From: Bryobacterales bacterium
GTDB lineage: Bacteria > Acidobacteriota > Terriglobia > Bryobacterales > UBA6623
NCBI GenBank assembly: GCA_022826925.1
Contig: JAJDTX010000056.1
Location: 1-64,000 of the forward strand
Direction of reading: 5' to 3'
DNA length: 64,000 bases
Below are positions 17,411-24,626 of the stretch, in pieces (position 1 is the stretch's first letter; every line of letters begins with the position of its first letter). The notes under the pieces are model-generated. The model ran no database searches. It was given only the letters and a program-made list of their open reading frames with translations, and was not told the origin of the DNA. Made by a program: the position numbers and the translations under genes.

Positions 17411-17455
17411 GCGGTCTTGCAGTGCCGGGCCACGGTTGCGGATTCGTAAGAATAT

Positions 17456-18160
17456 GTGGTCGTGGTTTACCGGTCCCAGTCGGCCAAGAATTCCGAGGTG
17501 CGGCAAGTCGTCTCTGCGGTGGGCCGCTGGATTGACCTCCGCGGTGCTGAACTCAGCAAGGAGTTCTTCCCGGCCCACTTGACGGTCGCGCTCATCGACG
17601 CAGTGTTCAACCCCCGCCTGCACTACGACCGAGTTGTGCCTATCGTCGAGAGATACTGTCATCGCTTCGGGCTTTCCCGTTTGAGGGAGAAGGGATCGGG
17701 CCTACCCCCAATGGATCGGCAGGAATCGCTCTCCGACCTCGTCGGCCGCTACGAAGAGCTCGGGCTTGACGGAATGCAGAGGGTCTTCCAGTCTCGGCAC
17801 TGCTCCCCCGGCACTAGGGTCCTGAAGTCAGACAACGTCAAACACACGGCGGTGGCGCTTCGACGCGCGGGCATCGAGAAACTGCAAGACATGCAGTCAA
17901 GTCATCCTGACCAGATCAAGCGAGTCTTGGGCCCACTCCACGGAATCGGAGACAGAACGGTTCACATGTTGCTGATGTACACGGGGAACGACGATCTCGT
18001 GAAGGGCGACGTCCACGTGATGCGCTTTGTCTCCCATGCTCTGGGGCGAGGGGTCCTGGCCGCGGAGGCGGAGGAACTTGTTACAGATGCTGCTCGCGAA
18101 CTCGCCGTCGCCCCTCGCCTGCTGGATCTCAAGATCTGGGAGTTTGGAGCGAATTCCTAG
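17456..18160 (+). CDS. HhH-GPD DNA glycosylase-like protein
   Basis: This 234-aa protein with a GTG start resembles the endonuclease III/HhH-GPD superfamily of base-excision-repair glycosylases. The helix-hairpin-helix block LGPLHGIGDRTVHMLLMYTGNDDLVKGDVHVMRF is present at about residues 158-192; it contains an Asp (GDVHVMRF) at the position of the catalytic Asp of EndoIII. The lysine used for lyase chemistry in EndoIII is replaced (GDRTV instead of GRKTA), which suggests a monofunctional glycosylase, if active. No C-terminal iron-sulfur cysteine cluster is seen. It sits inside the 1.5-kb insertion, convergent to the AbiEi gene, so it may be an accessory repair or defence protein rather than a core gene. 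Confidence 0.7.
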   Translation: MVVVYRSQSAKNSEVRQVVSAVGRWIDLRGAELSKEFFPAHLTVALIDAVFNPRLHYDRVVPIVERYCHRFGLSRLREKGSGLPPMDRQESLSDLVGRYEELGLDGMQRVFQSRHCSPGTRVLKSDNVKHTAVALRRAGIEKLQDMQSSHPDQIKRVLGPLHGIGDRTVHMLLMYTGNDDLVKGDVHVMRFVSHALGRGVLAAEAEELVTDAARELAVAPRLLDLKIWEFGANS

Positions 18161-18183
18161 GTCAGGTGCCAAGCGCATGTACT

Positions 18184-18777
18184 TCACAAGCTGGCTTCCA
18201 GATAGGGCCGCATCACCTGCTCTACCCGGCACGACCGACTGTAGCCGAGCAGCGGGCCGAGGTTGAGTCCATTGCGTTCCCGGTGGAGCCGCAGCGCCTC
18301 CAGCACGACGTCCATGCCGATCCGGTTGCGGAACTTGAAGCAGTCGACGAGAGTCTTTTCGCGGTCATAGACCTTGACCGCCGCACCGTCGATCCGATGC
18401 GTTTCGATACCGGCATCGTAGCTTGCCTTTGAGAACCGATGCGCCCGCACGGGCGGGTGGTCGAGCGATGGAAGGCGCGAGTCCCGAGGCACCGCCACGG
18501 ACACCTCGTGAGGAATCTGCGTCGTAATGTCGTGGAAGGCGAGCGCCGACACGAGACAGACGACGGCGTTCGGATAGCGCAGGCTTACCGTGACTAGGTC
18601 CGGGTCGCTTAGCGGGGGCAGTTCCGCCAGCCGGTAGATGCCTCGGCTGACCAGCTCGACCACGCCCCGGTCCCGCAGAGCATAGAGCATGTAGGGCGTG
18701 ATTCCGTGGTCGATGGCCTCGCTCATGCGAAGCTGGCCGCCGTGCTCACGAAAGATCGCTTTGGCATGTTCTTGCAT
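18184..18777 (-). CDS. Orphan AbiEi-type antitoxin/transcriptional regulator
   Basis: This 197-aa protein matches the type IV toxin-antitoxin AbiEi antitoxin family. An N-terminal winged-helix segment (AKAIFREHGGQLRMSEAIDHGITPYMLYALRDRGVV, with SRGIYRLAE) precedes the C-terminal AbiEi domain (YPNAVVCLVSALAFHDIT, PPVRAHRFS, YDREKTLVDCFKFR). I chose the ATG at 18777; a GTG at 18804 is possible. AbiEi represses its own operon and neutralises the AbiEii nucleotidyltransferase toxin. No AbiEii gene lies downstream: the next gene in that direction is the convergent glycosylase. It therefore appears to be a solitary antitoxin, or one moved away from its toxin. The upstream bases are AT-rich (18805-18840). 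Confidence 0.82.
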   Translation of the reverse strand: MQEHAKAIFREHGGQLRMSEAIDHGITPYMLYALRDRGVVELVSRGIYRLAELPPLSDPDLVTVSLRYPNAVVCLVSALAFHDITTQIPHEVSVAVPRDSRLPSLDHPPVRAHRFSKASYDAGIETHRIDGAAVKVYDREKTLVDCFKFRNRIGMDVVLEALRLHRERNGLNLGPLLGYSRSCRVEQVMRPYLEASL

Positions 18778-18870
18778 CGCAAATTCCAGATAAAACGCTA
18801 CCACTTGATGATAACTAGTAACAATATATCCGAAACATGCCGACGAGGCAATACAAAGTGCCGGCCCCTA

Positions 18871-18940
18871 GCCGAAATCGTCTAGATCCGCTGAGCTGAG
18901 GGCGTACTCGCCCTAGACGGCTTCCCAGCCGCCGGACTCC
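18871..18940 (+). repeat. Direct repeat, right copy (duplicated gene junction)
   Basis: This is the partner of 17341-17410. It contains the real 3' end of the Gfo/Idh gene (minus strand) and a ghost of the end of the HIT gene on the plus strand: A-E-I-V-stop-I-R-stop instead of A-E-I-V-L-I-R-stop. Because each copy preserves one intact and one decayed gene end, this is a duplicated junction rather than a chance match. Confidence 0.85.
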
Positions 18941-19914
18941 GCCGAGCGGAACACCGCGTCGATAATGCGCATGCCCCATACCGCATTTTCGAGTGGAAAC
19001 TCCAAGGGCTCTGCGTTGCGAATCGCTCGCGAGATCACCTCTCCCTGAGCGGTGTATTGGTCGGTCACGGGCAGTTCTTCGACTGTGACCCCCGTGTTGC
19101 CGAGGATGCTGCCGTCGTCAACAAACACCCGGCAGGGGGCATCCACGGGAGCATTGAACGGAATTTCGATTTCAATGCGTCCTTCGGTGCCCAATATCTG
19201 CATGCGCTGATACGGCGTGATCTGGGTAGAACACGTGAACGTGGCGTGTCCGCCGGGGAACTCGAGGATCGCTGAGGTCAGCCTGTCGATGCCCCATTCG
19301 GGGTCCCGCTCGATCAGGCTCACCACACGGCTCGGCTCGGCTTCGAAGAGAAAACGAGCGCCGGTGATTGGATAACAGCCGATGTCATACAGGCCGCCGC
19401 CACCGATGTCGGCGATGTTGCGGATGTTGCGCGGATCCCGGTTGTTGTAGCTGAAGAATCCCTGGACCGAGCGCAGGTCCCCGATCTTGCCCGAGCGGAC
19501 CAAGTCGCGGGCCCGCAACCACTGCGGGTGGTAGCGCACCATGAAGGCCTCTTGGACCAACACCCCCGCCGCATCTCGGGCTTCGATTAGCTCAACGGCC
19601 TCGCTCGCGGTCAAGGCCAGGGGTTTCTCGCACAGCACGTGCTTGCCGGCCCGCGCTGCTTGTGCCGATAGCGGCACGTGCAGATGGTTGGGCAGGGGAT
19701 TGTAGACGGCCTCGATCTCGGGGTCGGCTAGCAGCTCTTCGTACGAGCCGTAGGCCTTGGGAATCCCTAGTGTGGCCGCCGCTTCGCGCGCCTTGTTCAA
19801 GTCTCGCGACGCGATCGCAACGATGTCGCAATTGTCGGCCCGTTGCATGGCCGGGATCACCTTTTGGGTGCCAATCCTGGCCGTGCTAAGGATTCCCCAG
19901 CGAACCGGCTTCAC
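18913..19914 (-). CDS. Gfo/Idh/MocA family NAD(P)-dependent oxidoreductase
   Basis: This 333-aa enzyme has a Rossmann N-terminus (VRWGILSTARIGTQKVIPA), the family EKP motif (CEKPLALTA, 96-98) and the C-terminal substrate domain (DIGGGGLYDIGCYPI). It most resembles the dihydrodiol dehydrogenase/xylose dehydrogenase-like branch acting on sugars or cyclitols; the substrate cannot be told. The start is a GTG at 19914. The frame is open further upstream, but that extension overlaps the aldolase gene and has no family similarity. It lies about 50 bp downstream of the aldolase gene on the same strand, so the two may be co-transcribed for carbohydrate acid catabolism. Confidence 0.92.
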   Translation of the reverse strand: MKPVRWGILSTARIGTQKVIPAMQRADNCDIVAIASRDLNKAREAAATLGIPKAYGSYEELLADPEIEAVYNPLPNHLHVPLSAQAARAGKHVLCEKPLALTASEAVELIEARDAAGVLVQEAFMVRYHPQWLRARDLVRSGKIGDLRSVQGFFSYNNRDPRNIRNIADIGGGGLYDIGCYPITGARFLFEAEPSRVVSLIERDPEWGIDRLTSAILEFPGGHATFTCSTQITPYQRMQILGTEGRIEIEIPFNAPVDAPCRVFVDDGSILGNTGVTVEELPVTDQYTAQGEVISRAIRNAEPLEFPLENAVWGMRIIDAVFRSAESGGWEAV

Positions 19915-19963
19915 TTCTGCACCTCGCGAACCGGCAGAATTGAGGACAGCGGGCGCACGGACA

Positions 19964-20770
19964 CTACATGTACCCGCCAGCCTTGCCAGCGGCCTCCGGC
20001 ACAGCGGCTTCCATCTCGGTTCGAATCGACCGGAACCCGTTGAGCAGCACCGACATGTCCGTGCCGCAAACCAAGAAGCGCGCCCCGTGATTCCGGGCGC
20101 GTTGCAGCATCTTGGTGTTGCCGAAGTGGACGCCCGGAGCGACCCCGACTTCATTGCAGGCCTTGACCATTCGGTCAAAGGCCGCCCAGAACTTGGGATG
20201 CTCGAATTCTCCCGGAATCCCCAGCGACACGGAGAGGTCGAACGGCCCGACCATCGTGGCGTCCACCCCGTCTACCGCCACCATCTCCTCGATGTTGTCC
20301 ACGCACGACTGCGTCTCCATCTGAATGATGACCATGGACTCGCGGTTGGCCGATTCCATCTCGGCCGCGGCCCCCTTGAAGTCTAGGTCCGTCACGATGC
20401 TGCGCAGGCCGTACCCGCGTCGCCCGTGGGGCGGGAACTTCATCGCACCGACGATCTTGCGGACCTCCTCCACGGACTCGGTGCGCGGGTTGATAATCCC
20501 CATCGCTCCGACGTCCAGCATGCGGGCTAGGAAGAAGTACTCCGACTGGGGCACGCGCACGAGCGGCACGACGTCCGCCGACTTGGCGACCCGCACGAAG
20601 GCCTGTACGTCGTCAAAGCTCGTGCGAGCATGCTCGCTGTCGATGAAGAAGAAATCGAGGCCCGCTGCCTGGATGGCAACCACGATCTCAGGGTTGAAGC
20701 AGTCCGAGACGCAGGTCCCGAGAACGGAGCCCCCCGCCTGCAGGGTTGCCTTGATCTTGTTTTGCTTCAT
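19964..20770 (-). CDS. HpcH/HpaI family class II aldolase
   Basis: This 268-aa protein resembles 4-hydroxy-2-oxoheptanedioate aldolase (HpaI) and 2-keto-3-deoxy-sugar-acid aldolases, metal-dependent enzymes that cleave 2-oxo-4-hydroxy acids to pyruvate (or a related oxo acid) and an aldehyde. Visible features are FFIDSEHARTSFDDVQ near residue 40, VPLVRVPQ, GAMGIINPRTESVEEV, IIQMETQSCVDNIEEM (with the metal-binding Glu) and VDATMVGPFDLSVSLGIPG (with the Asp). The enzyme probably feeds pyruvate into central metabolism and pairs with the downstream oxidoreductase. The precise substrate is unknown. Confidence 0.93.
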   Translation of the reverse strand: MKQNKIKATLQAGGSVLGTCVSDCFNPEIVVAIQAAGLDFFFIDSEHARTSFDDVQAFVRVAKSADVVPLVRVPQSEYFFLARMLDVGAMGIINPRTESVEEVRKIVGAMKFPPHGRRGYGLRSIVTDLDFKGAAAEMESANRESMVIIQMETQSCVDNIEEMVAVDGVDATMVGPFDLSVSLGIPGEFEHPKFWAAFDRMVKACNEVGVAPGVHFGNTKMLQRARNHGARFLVCGTDMSVLLNGFRSIRTEMEAAVPEAAGKAGGYM

Positions 20771-20836
20771 GAGAGGATCCGGTTGGTGCGCCGGTGCGAG
20801 GCGTGCCTAGCTTCCAGTTGGAATGTCGAAGAGAAA

Positions 20837-20913
<77 letters not shown>

Positions 20914-21318
20914 GCGCAGTGAGAGGCGCGGACCGACATACCGCCCCCTCAGTGCTTCAAATCATATCATACCGAGCAACCTTTTGCGCCCCAGTGTGTT
21001 GGTCAGCCAGGCGGGTGCCAGTGCTCGGCCCAGCTGGAAGACCGTTGGGCGGCGGCTGGCCATTCATGCAGGGGAATTAGCGACGCGAGTCCAGAATTCT
21101 CGCCTCCAGCCAGCCATGGTATTGGAGCCCATCAATTCTTGGATGCGTTGCTGGGCTGGGCGATATTCTGCATCGCAGGCGGGCACTCTCAAGGTGCTGC
21201 TCGTCGCGAGGCCGCTGTCAGGATGCGGGCGATCCCTGTATCTGGCTTGACCTGATCGTTCGTGTTGGTCCGACCCTTCGACATGATTCGGAACAAGAGA
21301 TCGATCGGCGTGGCGCTG
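20914..21318. other. Gap between tRNA-Asp and sulfatase
   Basis: This 405-bp stretch has no ORF I can assign. The 60 bp next to the tRNA 5' end include two overlapping TATGAT-like boxes near 20965, which may be part of the tRNA promoter, though no good -35 is at the right distance. The rest shows no recognisable protein remnant in any frame that I could identify. Confidence 0.4.
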
Positions 21319-23367
21319 CTATTGCAATAGACGCACGGTCAGCTTCTGGAGCCGCCAATCACCAGAGGGCTCGTTGCCGTAGTGTGGACCGCTGTCGAAG
21401 CGGAGTTCCTCACCCTTCTTGAGCAATCCGATGTCGCTGAGGATTCCGCTCTGATCCAGGGAGTCAAGATCGCCGTCAACGCAGTAGATAGCCAGTGGCG
21501 CATGCGACCCAACGCGGTAGAAGCCGCCGACTGCGCCATCGCCCGCCGCGATCGCCGCCGATTCGACAAGAACATCCCTGTCGAAGCTGACAAGGATCGC
21601 CTCTCCCCCGTCCACTGCATCGGACGATCCTCCGGATATTCCCAAGCCGTCGTCGCTCAATGCGAAGTCGCCGCCAACGGGCGAAACAGACAACCCCAGA
21701 CCGTCAATGCGAGGGTGCTCGCCGTGGGTCCAATCAATCGTTTCGCTGCGGTGCGAAGCGATCTCTGCCAGACGGTGTCCGCCAGCGTTGCGGTGGAGTG
21801 CGACCGATTCGGTCATCTGGTCGACCAACGGCTTCAGCCCGGGGGTCGAGATGAGGTTGGACTCTTCCCTCGGGTCCTCGGCCAGGTTGAACAGCTCATA
21901 CGCTTTGGCCTCGCCGGCCCGCAACAACGACGCATCGAAGAAGAGCTTCCACTGGCCCGGAACAACGGTGCCGTCGACTCGGGGAGAGTCGATACGAATG
22001 GCGGCCGCGGCAGGGTCCGGTTGCTGCTCTTTGTGGTCGTTGAAGATAAGCGGAGGGCGATCCTCAAGAGTGTTTCCTCGAAAGGCGCTCAATACGCTGA
22101 AGCTGTCCTCGCCACCCTTTTCTCCGGCCCTCACGTCCGGCAGTTCCGCACCGATGATCTCAGCGAACGTGGCGTACATGTCCGTCAAACTGATCGGTGC
22201 CGGACTGCTCTCGCCGGGATCGGACGAATTGCCGTCTCCAACCCCTCCTTGGGGCCACGACACAATGAACGGCACGCGATGCCCGCCTTCGTAAGCCGAT
22301 CCCTTGTTCGAGCGGAACGGGCCGGTCGCGATGTCGCTGTCCTTCTCGGCCCCGTTGTCCGAGGTGAAGATCACGAGGGTTGTCTCGATGAGCCGCGAGC
22401 CCGGCCGTCGCGGATCGGCGGTCTGCTCCAGCCAATCGAGGATCCGACCGAGGGCGACGTCGTTCTCGTATATGTAATCGTGCCTCGCATCCATCGGCTG
22501 GCCGGACTTCGTGCGGGCCGCACCGGCGACTGCCACGCCACCGATTGTCTCGTCAGGCGTGTAGGGCCCGTGGTTTGCATTGGCGGGGTAGTACAGCAAG
22601 AATGGCTTGGATTTGGTCGTTGCTTCGCCGACATGGCTGGATAGGAATTGCATCGCATTGTCCGAATGACGGCTGCCAAGCCGGTGCAACACGTAAGCGT
22701 CGCTCCCGGTGACAGCGAGTCGCTTGCCGTCTCCGGTCGCGGCGACTACCGTCCGGCCATCGACGTGGCCGGGACCCCTTCCGCTAGACTCTTCGGGCGC
22801 GTTCGGGCCCGAAGTGCCGTGCGAGCGCGAGGTGAACCTCGCGTGATCGAATCCATGGTCAAGCGGTGAGGTGTGCAGCGGCTTGGTCAGGTCTGCGTCC
22901 TCCCAGCCGGCGGCGGGCGAACCGTCCGCACGCCTGTATCGGAGGCCGACGTGCCACTTGCCGTACATGGCCGTCACGTATCCGTGGTCGCGCAGCATGG
23001 AAGCGATCGTGGGCCGGCCTGGCTCGATCATCGGATCGCCTTGGGCCCCGTACAGCACCCAGTGCTTCAACCGGTTCCGCCATGCGTAACGGCCCGTCAT
23101 CAGGCTGTAGCGGGTCGGTGAGCAGCGGGACGATGGCGTGTGGGCGTCGGTGAATCGGACTCCCATGTTCGCCAAGCGCTCCATGTGCGGGGTATGAAGC
23201 TGGACCTCGTCCGCGTTGCCTGTGAAATCCTGGTACGCGCTGGTATCGCCCATCCCCATGTCGTCAGCCATCATGAGGACGATGTTGGGATGTTCGGGGG
23301 CGGGGTCCGCGCAGGAAATCGCGGTCAGTCCGAGAATCACCGTGAGAAGCGTGGGGGGGCGGCTCAT
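21319..23367 (-). CDS. Type I arylsulfatase, lipoprotein
   Basis: This 682-aa sulfatase begins with a lipoprotein signal peptide (lipobox L-T-A-I-S-C, Cys19), so it is probably outer-membrane or periplasm anchored. The active-site motif C-S-P-T-R starts at Cys82, which would be oxidised to formylglycine by an anaerobic or FGE-type maturase not seen here. Metal-binding residues are visible in IVLMMADDMGMGD and FTSDNGAEKDSD, and GHRVPFIVSWP lies downstream. It resembles arylsulfatase A-type enzymes removing sulfate esters from glycans or glycolipids. The C-terminal 130 residues look like an extra beta domain (FYRVGSHAPLAIYCVDGDL). Monocistronic on the minus strand, downstream of the tRNA. Confidence 0.93.
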   Translation of the reverse strand: MSRPPTLLTVILGLTAISCADPAPEHPNIVLMMADDMGMGDTSAYQDFTGNADEVQLHTPHMERLANMGVRFTDAHTPSSRCSPTRYSLMTGRYAWRNRLKHWVLYGAQGDPMIEPGRPTIASMLRDHGYVTAMYGKWHVGLRYRRADGSPAAGWEDADLTKPLHTSPLDHGFDHARFTSRSHGTSGPNAPEESSGRGPGHVDGRTVVAATGDGKRLAVTGSDAYVLHRLGSRHSDNAMQFLSSHVGEATTKSKPFLLYYPANANHGPYTPDETIGGVAVAGAARTKSGQPMDARHDYIYENDVALGRILDWLEQTADPRRPGSRLIETTLVIFTSDNGAEKDSDIATGPFRSNKGSAYEGGHRVPFIVSWPQGGVGDGNSSDPGESSPAPISLTDMYATFAEIIGAELPDVRAGEKGGEDSFSVLSAFRGNTLEDRPPLIFNDHKEQQPDPAAAAIRIDSPRVDGTVVPGQWKLFFDASLLRAGEAKAYELFNLAEDPREESNLISTPGLKPLVDQMTESVALHRNAGGHRLAEIASHRSETIDWTHGEHPRIDGLGLSVSPVGGDFALSDDGLGISGGSSDAVDGGEAILVSFDRDVLVESAAIAAGDGAVGGFYRVGSHAPLAIYCVDGDLDSLDQSGILSDIGLLKKGEELRFDSGPHYGNEPSGDWRLQKLTVRLLQ

Positions 23368-23684
23368 TACTCCACTACCTTACGCAACATCGGCCAGAGT
23401 ATTGCGGACAGCCATTACGAAGCTCTCGCGGAGGAGGTCGAAGACGTCACCGGACCAGACGAAGCGAAGCTCCCCAAGACAGGCGAGCATCAACGTCTGG
23501 ATCGCCGCCCCGACACGCAGCGCGCCTGGTCTAGACGGCGAGTTGAGCCTCGGTCAGCGGAGGGCTGCCCAAACGGGGAACGGCTGCGGGATTCGCCGGA
23601 AAGTACCGCTCCGCCGGCTCGAGCAGCATCCGCATCGTAGCCATATATCGAGACTTCCGACCAGGAACACCGAATTCCTCCCTA
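23368..23684. other. Intergenic region with possible decayed coding sequence
   Basis: No intact gene is present. On the minus strand a 37-codon frame runs from an ATG at 23644 to a stop at 23531. Shifted by one base, a second open frame of about 57 codons continues to a stop just before the sulfatase start. Together they could be one broken gene. The segment SPPLTEAQLAV in the first frame vaguely recalls the start of condensation domains, but this is too short to name. Confidence 0.3.
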
Positions 23685-24626
23685 CTAGACGAGCTTTCGA
23701 TGCTCCAGAAAATCGAGCATCAGGGCAACGCACTCCTCCGGCTGTTCAAGCTGGAGGAAGTGGGTCGTCTCGGGCACGAAATCATAGTCGAGCGCCACTA
23801 TGTCGTTGAGGTTCACGCTTGGCAGGAATGAGAATGGCACGGTGGGGTCGGCTCCGATGATCTTGGTGGGACAGGAGAGATTCTTGAGGTCTGCCGCTAC
23901 GGCCGAGCTATAGAGTTGCTCGAATATCTGAGCCTCGTACTCGGGCGGACAGCACAATTGGTAACCGGTTCCTCCGTCGATCACACGGCGGAGCGTTGTC
24001 CGAGCGATCAGATCTGCCGTGCCGGGAAGCATGCGCTCGAAGGCGCGCGCACGCAGGAGGCGTGCGGTCAGCTGTTCGCACGTCTCGAACCGCTCCTGCC
24101 GGCTCCGCGCCCTGTCCACCAAGTGGCTCGCCATGCTCCTGATGTCTTGAGAGTCCCGAGCGTGAGCGCAGGTCGGAGGATCGAACAAGACGAGAGCCGA
24201 AAACTCTTTCTCTTCGACTGCCTGAAGGACCGCCGTTACCGCCGACATCGAGTGAAAAACCCCAATCTTCGGCTTGTCGCCGAAAAACCGGTCGATGGCT
24301 CTGAGAACATATGCGTTGTCCCGGGCGAACGTGGAAATGTGGTGCTCCCGGAGATCTCCAACGGGATTCCACCCGTGATTCCGAAAGTCGTAGAGGACGA
24401 GATCGAACCGGTCGCAGAGCGATGACCAGAAGGGATAGTACGAGTCGGCCGAGAGTCCGTTGGCGTGGCTCAAGACCAGTCGCGGACCTTCCGCGTTGCC
24501 ATGCCGCCTGAGAATGATTGAAGCGCCGTCCTGCCCGTGAGCCTCGCAGACTGCGAGCGGCTCGGGGACTCGCCAGCGTGAGGGGCGCTCTCGGCTCCCG
24601 ACGCCCTTCAATCGCTCGCGGGTCAC
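23685..24626 (-). CDS. Alpha/beta hydrolase
   Basis: This 313-aa alpha/beta-hydrolase-fold protein has the typical strand order: LVLSHANGLSADSYYPFW (oxyanion loop), DLVLYDFRNHGWNP, the nucleophile elbow GVFHSMSAV, the acid region SCPTKIIGADPTVPF and a histidine in DFVPETTHFLQLEQPEE. The elbow has Ser where the second Gly of G-x-S-x-G is usual (HSMS), a small deviation. The start codon overlaps the stop of the S9 peptidase by 4 bp, so the two genes form an operon. The substrate is unknown: esterase, epoxide hydrolase and peptidase roles are all possible. The first 30 residues lack similarity, so the true start may be downstream. Confidence 0.88.
   Translation of the reverse strand: MTRERLKGVGSRERPSRWRVPEPLAVCEAHGQDGASIILRRHGNAEGPRLVLSHANGLSADSYYPFWSSLCDRFDLVLYDFRNHGWNPVGDLREHHISTFARDNAYVLRAIDRFFGDKPKIGVFHSMSAVTAVLQAVEEKEFSALVLFDPPTCAHARDSQDIRSMASHLVDRARSRQERFETCEQLTARLLRARAFERMLPGTADLIARTTLRRVIDGGTGYQLCCPPEYEAQIFEQLYSSAVAADLKNLSCPTKIIGADPTVPFSFLPSVNLNDIVALDYDFVPETTHFLQLEQPEECVALMLDFLEHRKLV

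Larger units (their letters stand above)
17411..18870. mobile_element. Putative 1.46-kb insertion between duplicated junctions
   Basis: The segment lies between two diverged copies of the same convergent gene junction (HIT-gene end facing oxidoreductase-gene end). Without it plus one repeat copy, the two flanking genes would meet tail to tail in about 25 bp. It carries two convergent genes, a HhH glycosylase-like protein and an AbiEi-like antitoxin. I find no transposase, integrase or terminal inverted repeats in it. Acquisition by homologous recombination at the junction, leaving a merodiploid scar, would explain the structure, but the mechanism is inference. Confidence 0.55.

Noticed and set aside
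21382-22644. 420-codon open frame on the plus strand
   Set aside because: It is antisense to the sulfatase, with no recognisable domains; it reflects codon bias on the opposite strand.
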